Below, in pieces: positions 52,379 to 60,447 of a DNA stretch of 64,000 nucleotides (its first letter is position 1; each line of letters starts with the position of its first letter). This DNA is from Rhizobium freirei PRF 81 (GTDB lineage: Bacteria; Pseudomonadota; Alphaproteobacteria; Rhizobiales; Rhizobiaceae). The translations under genes and the position numbers were made by a program. A model generated the notes under the pieces. That model saw nothing but the letters and a program-made list of their open reading frames with translations, was not told where the DNA came from and did no database searches. The DNA is taken from positions 1 through 64,000 of the forward strand of contig NZ_AQHN01000088.1 of assembly GCF_000359745.1 (NCBI RefSeq), read 5' to 3'.

Positions 52379-55300
52379 AACGGAATCACCAGGAAAACGG
52401 CAAACAGCGTGATTTCGAAGACAATGAGGACCTGAGCGAGCAAATTTCCGGGCAAATAGCCATTGTCGGCATGTCCGGCCGCTTTCCCGGCGCTCCTTCG
52501 GTGCCGGCGCTCTGGCAGCTTGTGCTCGAGGGAAAGAACGCCTTTTCGCTTTTCTCGCCGGATGAAATCGAAGACGCATTCACCGACGAAGAGCGAGCGC
52601 AGCCGAACTATGTCGCCGCAAGGCCTCATCTGGATGGCGCCGACATGTTCGACGCGGAATTCTTCGGCATGTTTCCGCGCGAAGCTGCGGTAACCGATCC
52701 GCAGCATCGGATCTTCCTCGAAATATGCTGGGAGGCGCTTGAAGACGGCGGCTACGATCCTCAGCGCTATGCCGGCCTTATCGGGGTGTTCGCCAGCTGC
52801 TCGATGCCGACCTATCTGATCAACAACGTCCTGCGTGACCGCGCAAAGGCCGAGGAGTTCACATCGAACTACCAGGTCGGCTGCTTCCACGAACTGGTCG
52901 GCGCGCTCAACGATGCGCTGGCGACCCGGATCGCCTATAAGCTCAATTTGCGCGGGCCTGCCTTTACCTTGCAGTCGGCATGCTCAAGCTCCCTCCTCGC
53001 CGTTTCGCAGGCGTGTCAGAACCTCCTCACCTATAGCTGCGACATGGCTCTTGCGGGCGGCGTCTCGGTCACCATTCCGCAAAAGAGAGGCTACATCTAC
53101 CAGGAAGGTGGCATGGCCTCGCCCGACGGGACTTGCCGGCCGTTCGACGCCGACGCCGCCGGCACGGTCTTTGCAAGCGGTGCAGGCGTCGTCCTGCTGA
53201 AGCGCCATGAGGACGCCCTGCGGGATGGCGACCACATCTATGCGGTCATTCGCGGCTACGGCATCAACAATGACGGCAGCGACAAGGTCGGCTTTACGGC
53301 GCCGAGCGTGGAGGGGCAGGCGGAGGCGATTGCCACGGCCCTCGCCAATGCCGGCGTCGCCCCCTCGAGCATCGGCTATATCGAGTGCCACGGCACCGCG
53401 ACGCCGCTCGGAGATCCCATCGAGTTCACTGGATTGACGCGAGTCTTCGCGGATGAAGCACCGGGGGCGGCCAGCTGTGCGCTTGGCTCGGTCAAGGGCA
53501 TCATCGGCCATACCGACGTGGCAGCGGGCGTTACGGGGCTTATCAAGACGGCAATGGCCTTGCGTTGCGCCAAGATCCCGCCGATGCCCAATTATCGTCA
53601 GCCCAATCCGCGTATCGATCTCGAAAAAAGCCCGTTCTACATCCCGACAACAGCGAGCGCATGGCCGCAGGGACCGGCACCACGAAGAGCCGGCGTCAGC
53701 GCCTTTGGCGTCGGCGGCACAAACGTTCATATCGTTCTCGAAGAGCACCCTCACCCGTCGACGACGTCGAAAGAGGTGGAGGGCCACTACATCCTCCCTC
53801 TTTCGGCGCGCAACAAGCCGGCCATCGCGGAGATGCGGGCAAATCTGAGCAATCATCTCGCCGAGAACCCGAGGCTTTCGATAGCGCAGCTGGCGCACAC
53901 GCTGCAAACGGGACGGCGCGAGTTCGGTCATCGGTTGGCCATTGCCGCCGGAAGCGTCGAGGAAGCGATCATCAAGCTGACGACGGACAGCCATCAATCC
54001 CTTGTCGCTGCCGACCAGCCCCCCGTCGCATTCATGTTTCCCGGCCAGGGCGCCCAATATGTCGGCATGGGCGCCGGGCTTTACCGCTCCGAGCCGGAGT
54101 TTGCCCGCTGGATCGACCGGGGTTCCGAGCTTCTGAAAATGACGCTCGGGCTCGATCTACGCGACTATATCTGCCATACCGGCCCCGTGACGCAGGCTAT
54201 CGCCGATGAGCAGCGCGAAACGCGGATCGCCCAACCCTGCCTCTATCTTGTCGAATATGCGCTTGCCCGATTGTGGCTCAGCCGCGGCGTCAAACCGTAC
54301 GCCATGATCGGACATAGCGTTGGCGAGTTTGTAGCCGCCACGCTCGCCAACGTCATTTCGTTTGAAGACGGCTTGCGTCTCGTGGCCAATCGCGGACGCC
54401 TGATGCAGCATCAGCCGCAAGGAGCGATGGTGTCCGTTCGCGCCGACGCCGACACGACGGCTTCCCATCTGCATGGCGCCGTCGAGATCGCGGCGATCAA
54501 TGCGCCGAAGCTCTGCGTCATTTCCGGCCCCTTTGGCGACATGGATAATGTATGCGCGGCACTTGCCGCCGCCGATATAGCCTTCAGCCGGTTGCATACG
54601 TCGCACGCCTTTCACTCGGCCATGATGAAGGACGCAGCTCTCGCGCTGCGCGAAGAGACGGAGAAAGCGACCTACGGCACCGCGACCCTGCCCTTCATCT
54701 CAGGCGTCACGGGCGACTGGCAGACCACCGAACTGGCGACATCGCCCGATTACTGGGCCATGCATTGCCGTGACGCTGTTCGCTTCGCCGACGGTCTGGC
54801 CACGCTTTGCCGCGACCGCAAGCCGGTGCTCCTTGAGGTGGGGCCGGGGCGCACGCTGTCGGTCTTTGCCGCACAAACGATCGCAAGGGACGGCCTTGCC
54901 GCCGTCGTCCAATCCTTGCCCGAACATGATCGAGCCTCCGCGGCCGCCGAAACCCTGGCCGAAGCACATGGCAAGCTGTGGATGGCAGGCTGCCCGCTCA
55001 ATTGGCCGGCCATTCCTTCGCTGGCGCAGCAGCGGTTGGCTTTGCCCACCTATCCATTCCAGCGGCAGCGCCATTGGATCGATGCGCCGCCATCCGCGCG
55101 ACGCTCATCGACGCTTCGGGCGCACGCCGAACCGAACAATCCTCCCACAACCGAGACCTTAGTCTCTGACGTCAACATCACCGAGGAGAATCGCGCGATG
55201 AATGTTGCCTCACCAATTCCAGCCTCCAACCGCCTGCCGCAATTGGAAACCACGCTTCTGACCCTTTTGAGCGACATGTCTGGTGAAACGCTCGGGCCGG

Positions 55301-58300
55301 ATGAAAGGGCAGCGACATTTCTGGAGCTTGGCTTCGACTCGCTTTTCGTCGGCCAGTTTGCGCAACGCATCGAGAAGGACTTCAAGGTCAAAATCTCTTT
55401 CCGGGAATTGCTGAGCGATATTCCCTCTGTCGCCGATCTGGCAGCCCATCTTGATCGGCAGATGCCACCGGATGCGATAAAAGTGGCCGATCCGTTGCCA
55501 GCCGCCTCCCCCGTTGTGGCTGCCCCGATGCCGCCCATGCCGCTGCAGATGCCGACCGTGTCCCCTGCTCCACAAGTCGCATCGATGCCGGCTGCGGCAT
55601 CGGATCTCGCTACCGTGATGCAATCCCAGATCCAGATGGCGCAATCGCTGTTTTCTCAACAGTTGCTGATGCTGCAAGCCATGCAAGGCGGCACTCAGGC
55701 ACCCCTGGCTCCGAGTGCAATGCCGGCCGCGCCGGCTTCGCCGCCGCCACAGCCTGCTGCGCCAAGCAAACCCGTCTCCGTTGCCACAGCCGAGGGCGAT
55801 TTCGGCACCGAACGTATCAAGCTCTATCGCCCAAATGCCAAGAGCGTGACGTCGGAGATTTCCCCCGCCAAGCAGGATTTCATCACCGCTCTCACCAAGG
55901 CCTACGAGACCAGGAACGCCAAATCCAAGGCATTCACGCAGGAGCATCGCGGCCACCTCGCCGATCCACGTTCCGCGTCGGGCTTCCGGGCTGATTGGAA
56001 GGAGATGGTGTTCCCGATCGTCTGCGACCATTCCAAGGGCGCCTATATCTGGGATGTCGACGGCAACCAATATGTCGATCTGGTCAACGGCTTCGGGCAG
56101 ACGGCCTTCGGGCATGCGCCGGACTTCGTGATCGACGCGGTCAAAGATCAGGCCGACCGTGGATTTGCCATCGGCCCGCAGACGCCGCTTGCCGGCGACG
56201 TCGCAAAGATGATTGCGGAGATGACCGGCCACGAGCGGGTTACCTTCTGCAATACCGGTTCCGAGGCTGTCATGGCTGCAATGCGGATTGCCCGTGCGGT
56301 CACCGGCCGCGATCGCGTCGTGGTCTTTGCCAATGACTATCACGGCCAATTCGACGAGGTCCTGGTCAAGGGCCGCAACAACGCCGACAAGCCGATCGCC
56401 CTGCCAGTCGCCTCGGGCATCCCGATGGCCTCCGTGTCGAACATGACCGTCCTGCGTTACGGCGCGCCCGAAAGCCTCGATTTCATCCGTACCAATGCAG
56501 CCGATATAGCGGCTGTCGTCATCGAGCCGATCCAGAGCCGTCATCCCGAATTGCAGCCGCGCGAGTTCGTCCTGGAACTGCGCGATATCGCCACAAGATC
56601 CGAATTTGCCCTGGTCTTCGATGAGGTCGTCACCGGCTTCCGTGTCGATCCGGGCGGCATGCAGGCGATCTGGGGCATCAAGGGCGACTTGGCGACCTAT
56701 GGCAAGGTCGTCGGTGGCGGAATGCCGATCGGCGTACTCGTCGGCAGCGCGCGCTTCATGGATGCGCTCGATGGCGGCTATTGGGCTTATGGCGACAGCT
56801 CTGTCCCCATGACGGCTCCGACGTTCTTTGCCGGCACCTTCGTCCGCCATCCGCTGACACTCGCCGCTGCCAATGCCGTGCTGCGCCATATCAAGGGAGA
56901 CGGATCCGTCCTTTATAACCGCGTCGCCGAGCGAACGGAGGCGCTGGTCGCAGAGATCAGGGCCGATCTTGCCAGGCGCGGCATCGGCGATGTCGTTCAC
57001 GGCTACAAGAGCTGGTTCGCCACCGACTTCTCCAGCCAGGATCCGCTCGGTGCGCTCTTCTATGCCCAGATGCGGCTGAATGGCATCCATATACAGGACG
57101 GCTATCCCTGCTTCCTGACAACAGCCCATACCGAAGATGACTTCCGCTCCATCGCGAAGGCCTTCCATGACAGCCTGGATGCGATGCAGGCGGTCGGGAT
57201 ATTCACGGTCAAGGAAGTGCCAACCCTATCTGCAAAGCAGACGCCGGCGCCGGCCGCGCGGCCCCAATCCGCACCGCTGACGGAAGCGCAGACGGAAATA
57301 TGGCTTGCCGCCCAGGCGGGTGACGAGGCCTCCTGCGCATTCAACGAGTCGTTTTCGCTGACGCTGGAGGGAAAGCTGGATGAAAAAGCCATCCAGAAGG
57401 CCTGCGACACGGTCATTGCGCGCCACGACGCGTTTCATATTCGCTTTGACCGGGGCGGCGAGCATTTCCAGTTCATTCCTGACTTCAAGCTCGATCTGCC
57501 GATCCTTGAAGGCGTCGATGAGGAGGGTCTTGCAGAGATCGTCGAGGATGAGGCGCGCACGCCCTTCGACCTGATCAACGGCCCCCTTGTCCGCGTCAGC
57601 ATCGTCAAGCTGGCTTCCGAAAAGCACGTGCTGGTCTTTACGGCCCATCACATCATCTGCGACGGCTGGTCGATCAATACCTTTGTCGAAGAACTGGCCG
57701 CGGCCTACGAGGCCTATAGGGCGGGCAATGTTCCGGAATTTCAGCCGGCGCTCTCCTTTGCGACCTATTCGACGGATCTTTCTCCCCGGCCGGAGAAATG
57801 CCAGGCGACGGAGCAATTCTGGCTCGATCAATTCAAGACGGTTCCCGATCTTCCCGACCTGCCGCTGGATCGCCCGCGCCCGGAATACCGCAGCTTCGCA
57901 GGCGGAAGCTGCACCGGCTACATCGATGCCGAAGTCTACAAGACGCTGAAGAAAAAAGGCGCGAAATCGGGCGCCACGCTGTTCTCCACCCTGCTTGCGA
58001 CGCTGCAGGTGATGGTGTCGCGATTGTCCGGCCAGGACGATATCGTCATCGCCATTCCGTCAGCCGGTCAAAGCCTGCTCGGCGACCAGATCCTCGTCGG
58101 TCATTGCGTCAACTTGCTGCCGCTGCGCCAGGTTGTATCGCTGGCTGAGCCGTTTTCAGCCCATCTGAAGGCAACGCAACAGCTGGTCTTCCAGGCCTTC
58201 GAGCACCAGGATTACACATATGGTACGCTCGTGCACAAACTGGGCGCCAAACGCGATCCGCGGCGCCTGCCCCTGACGGAAATCCAGTTCAACCTCGAGC

Positions 58301-60447
58301 GCATGGCCGGCGGATCGTCGTTTGGCGACCTCAAGCCGACTATGGAGCCGAACGCAAAGGCCTTTTCCAACTTCGATTTGTTTTTCAATATGATCGAGGC
58401 GCCTGATCACATCCGTATCGATGTCGACTACAATGCCGATGTTTTCGACCGCGCAACCGTGGAGCGGTGGATCGGTCACTTCTCGACGCTGGCAGCAGCC
58501 TTGGCCAAGGATATGGATCACAAGGTCGGCGAACTGCCGCTGCTCTCAGCGGAGGAAAAGTCCTGGTTGGCCGACGATCTCAATCGGACGGTCACGCCCT
58601 ATGATCACGATCAATTCGTCTTCTCGCTCTTCTCCAAGCAGGCAGCCGAACTGCCGAACGCTGTCGCTGCCCAACATGACGGCCAGTCGATCACTTACGG
58701 CGAGCTGGAAACCCGCTCCAACCAGCTCGCTCTATACCTCCAGATGGCGCTCCCCGATCCCGGCCAGCGCATCGCAATCCTGATCGAACGCTCGCTGAAC
58801 ATGATCGTCGCCCTTCTCGCAGTCATGAAAGCAGGACATACCTATGTGCCGATGGATCCAGCTCATCCGGAACCGCGCCTGCGGCAGACCCTGGATATAG
58901 CCCGCATCGGCGGCCTGATCTGCGACAGCGACGACATGGCCCAGCTTGCCGCCTCGGACACACCCGTTATCCGGCTCGATCAGGATGCCAAGGCGATCAG
59001 CTCGATGACCGGGCTTCCTCTGAAGACCTTGCCTGTCGATACGACCGCATCTGCCTACATCATCTTCACCTCCGGTTCGACCGGCATGCCGAAGGGCGTG
59101 GAAGTTTCGCATCGATCCCTGACGAACTTCGTTCTTTCCATGGGCAAGGAGCCCGGCTTTAGCGCAAAGGATACGCTGGTCGCGGTCACGACGATTTCCT
59201 TCGATATCGCCGGACTGGAACTTTATCTGCCGTTGATATCGGGCGGAAAGGTCGTCATTGCCAGCCGCGGCCAGGTCCAGGACGGTTTTGCGCTCGTCAA
59301 GCTCATTTGCGACCATGACGCCACGGTATTGCAGGCAACGCCAACGCTTTGGCAGATGCTGGTCGAGGCCGGGCTGAAGGATCGGCGGTCGCTGAAGATG
59401 CTCTGCGGCGGCGAGCCCCTGCCTAAGGAACTGGCGCGTTCCCTGCTTACGATCGGCGGCGAACTTTGGAACATGTATGGACCGACGGAAACGACGATCT
59501 GGTCGTCACTGCAACGTATCACGGATGCCGACCAGCCGATCACGATCGGCCATCCCATAGCCAATACCCAACTCTTCATTCTCGACCAAAGCGAGAATGT
59601 CGCGCCGGTCGGCGTTGTCGGTGAATTGCACATCGGCGGCGACGGGCTTGCTGAAGGCTATTTCGATCGTCTCGATTTGACCGAGAAGGCCTTCGTTCCG
59701 CATTGCTTTGCCATCGGCAGGCCGATGCGTCTTTACAAGACCGGCGATATCGGGCGGCGACTGGCGGATGGTTCCCTGCAATTGCTTGGCCGGCGCGATC
59801 AGCAAGTCAAGCTGCGCGGTTTCCGCATCGAGCTCGGCGACATAGAGGCCGTCATATCCAAGGCGGACGGCGTGCGCCAATGCGCGACCGTCGTTGCCGA
59901 GAACGCCAAGGGCGATCGTTCGCTGGTCTGCTACATCGTGCCGAATGCAGGCGGCAGCGATATCCCGGTAGCTAATCTAGCGGCACATGCCAAAGCCAAT
60001 TTGCCGGCGCATATGGTGCCGAGCTTCTGGGTGATGGAAGCCGAACTGCCGCATACCGCCAATGGAAAGCTCGACCGCAAGACCTTGCAGCAGCGCGGCG
60101 TGCCGCAGCGCGAAGCCGCACCAACCAAAATCCAACCGAAGACCGAGATGGAACAGCGATTACTGGCGATCTGGCAGGATGTGCTGAGCCTTAGCGATAT
60201 CGGCGCCGACGACAATCTCTACGCGCTCGGCGCAGACTCGCTTGCCATATTCCGGATCGCCGCCCGCATACGCGACAGCGGCTTGCCTTTGGAAGCAAAG
60301 CACCTGTTGCGCCATCCGACGATCGCCGCGCTGGCGGCCTTTGCTGAAAGCCAAGGAGAGGATTTGTCCGACACTGTTCAGCTGCGCATACCATCACTAC
60401 GAGATTTTCGTAACGGCGCTCGTCGCGGCCTGGGGGCATCTCTATGA
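52375..60447 (+). CDS. Hybrid PKS-NRPS: KS-AT-ACP-aminotransferase-C-A-PCP
   Basis: A 2690-residue megasynthase. The ketosynthase (about 25-455) has Cys203 (SACSSS), His339 (ECHGTATP) and His379 (IGHTD). The acyltransferase (about 550-860) has Ser648 in GHSVGE, and HAFHS near 744 indicates malonyl-CoA. The ACP (about 950-1030) carries Ser989 (GFDSL). A Pro/Met/Gln-rich linker leads to a class III aminotransferase (about 1190-1600) with PLP Lys1444 (TYGKVVGGGMPIG). The C domain (about 1630-2060) has intact HHIICDG (His1759). The A domain (about 2080-2550) has code D-I-L-Q-L-G-M-I-W-K, close to a known Gly code. The PCP carries Ser2622. No ketoreductase exists, so the beta-ketone should be transaminated. 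The order resembles mycosubtilin and microcystin AMT modules. Confidence 0.94.
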   Translation: MKRNHQENGKQRDFEDNEDLSEQISGQIAIVGMSGRFPGAPSVPALWQLVLEGKNAFSLFSPDEIEDAFTDEERAQPNYVAARPHLDGADMFDAEFFGMFPREAAVTDPQHRIFLEICWEALEDGGYDPQRYAGLIGVFASCSMPTYLINNVLRDRAKAEEFTSNYQVGCFHELVGALNDALATRIAYKLNLRGPAFTLQSACSSSLLAVSQACQNLLTYSCDMALAGGVSVTIPQKRGYIYQEGGMASPDGTCRPFDADAAGTVFASGAGVVLLKRHEDALRDGDHIYAVIRGYGINNDGSDKVGFTAPSVEGQAEAIATALANAGVAPSSIGYIECHGTATPLGDPIEFTGLTRVFADEAPGAASCALGSVKGIIGHTDVAAGVTGLIKTAMALRCAKIPPMPNYRQPNPRIDLEKSPFYIPTTASAWPQGPAPRRAGVSAFGVGGTNVHIVLEEHPHPSTTSKEVEGHYILPLSARNKPAIAEMRANLSNHLAENPRLSIAQLAHTLQTGRREFGHRLAIAAGSVEEAIIKLTTDSHQSLVAADQPPVAFMFPGQGAQYVGMGAGLYRSEPEFARWIDRGSELLKMTLGLDLRDYICHTGPVTQAIADEQRETRIAQPCLYLVEYALARLWLSRGVKPYAMIGHSVGEFVAATLANVISFEDGLRLVANRGRLMQHQPQGAMVSVRADADTTASHLHGAVEIAAINAPKLCVISGPFGDMDNVCAALAAADIAFSRLHTSHAFHSAMMKDAALALREETEKATYGTATLPFISGVTGDWQTTELATSPDYWAMHCRDAVRFADGLATLCRDRKPVLLEVGPGRTLSVFAAQTIARDGLAAVVQSLPEHDRASAAAETLAEAHGKLWMAGCPLNWPAIPSLAQQRLALPTYPFQRQRHWIDAPPSARRSSTLRAHAEPNNPPTTETLVSDVNITEENRAMNVASPIPASNRLPQLETTLLTLLSDMSGETLGPDERAATFLELGFDSLFVGQFAQRIEKDFKVKISFRELLSDIPSVADLAAHLDRQMPPDAIKVADPLPAASPVVAAPMPPMPLQMPTVSPAPQVASMPAAASDLATVMQSQIQMAQSLFSQQLLMLQAMQGGTQAPLAPSAMPAAPASPPPQPAAPSKPVSVATAEGDFGTERIKLYRPNAKSVTSEISPAKQDFITALTKAYETRNAKSKAFTQEHRGHLADPRSASGFRADWKEMVFPIVCDHSKGAYIWDVDGNQYVDLVNGFGQTAFGHAPDFVIDAVKDQADRGFAIGPQTPLAGDVAKMIAEMTGHERVTFCNTGSEAVMAAMRIARAVTGRDRVVVFANDYHGQFDEVLVKGRNNADKPIALPVASGIPMASVSNMTVLRYGAPESLDFIRTNAADIAAVVIEPIQSRHPELQPREFVLELRDIATRSEFALVFDEVVTGFRVDPGGMQAIWGIKGDLATYGKVVGGGMPIGVLVGSARFMDALDGGYWAYGDSSVPMTAPTFFAGTFVRHPLTLAAANAVLRHIKGDGSVLYNRVAERTEALVAEIRADLARRGIGDVVHGYKSWFATDFSSQDPLGALFYAQMRLNGIHIQDGYPCFLTTAHTEDDFRSIAKAFHDSLDAMQAVGIFTVKEVPTLSAKQTPAPAARPQSAPLTEAQTEIWLAAQAGDEASCAFNESFSLTLEGKLDEKAIQKACDTVIARHDAFHIRFDRGGEHFQFIPDFKLDLPILEGVDEEGLAEIVEDEARTPFDLINGPLVRVSIVKLASEKHVLVFTAHHIICDGWSINTFVEELAAAYEAYRAGNVPEFQPALSFATYSTDLSPRPEKCQATEQFWLDQFKTVPDLPDLPLDRPRPEYRSFAGGSCTGYIDAEVYKTLKKKGAKSGATLFSTLLATLQVMVSRLSGQDDIVIAIPSAGQSLLGDQILVGHCVNLLPLRQVVSLAEPFSAHLKATQQLVFQAFEHQDYTYGTLVHKLGAKRDPRRLPLTEIQFNLERMAGGSSFGDLKPTMEPNAKAFSNFDLFFNMIEAPDHIRIDVDYNADVFDRATVERWIGHFSTLAAALAKDMDHKVGELPLLSAEEKSWLADDLNRTVTPYDHDQFVFSLFSKQAAELPNAVAAQHDGQSITYGELETRSNQLALYLQMALPDPGQRIAILIERSLNMIVALLAVMKAGHTYVPMDPAHPEPRLRQTLDIARIGGLICDSDDMAQLAASDTPVIRLDQDAKAISSMTGLPLKTLPVDTTASAYIIFTSGSTGMPKGVEVSHRSLTNFVLSMGKEPGFSAKDTLVAVTTISFDIAGLELYLPLISGGKVVIASRGQVQDGFALVKLICDHDATVLQATPTLWQMLVEAGLKDRRSLKMLCGGEPLPKELARSLLTIGGELWNMYGPTETTIWSSLQRITDADQPITIGHPIANTQLFILDQSENVAPVGVVGELHIGGDGLAEGYFDRLDLTEKAFVPHCFAIGRPMRLYKTGDIGRRLADGSLQLLGRRDQQVKLRGFRIELGDIEAVISKADGVRQCATVVAENAKGDRSLVCYIVPNAGGSDIPVANLAAHAKANLPAHMVPSFWVMEAELPHTANGKLDRKTLQQRGVPQREAAPTKIQPKTEMEQRLLAIWQDVLSLSDIGADDNLYALGADSLAIFRIAARIRDSGLPLEAKHLLRHPTIAALAAFAESQGEDLSDTVQLRIPSLRDFRNGARRGLGASL

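Noticed and set aside
52375..55500. Ketoreductase, dehydratase or methyltransferase domain in the PKS module
   Set aside because: After the AT the sequence passes directly to the ACP and linker; no NADPH or SAM motif is present.
55210..57168. 652-codon minus-strand frame within the megasynthase gene
   Set aside because: Antisense to the ACP-aminotransferase region and low-complexity in the linker; no domain seen.
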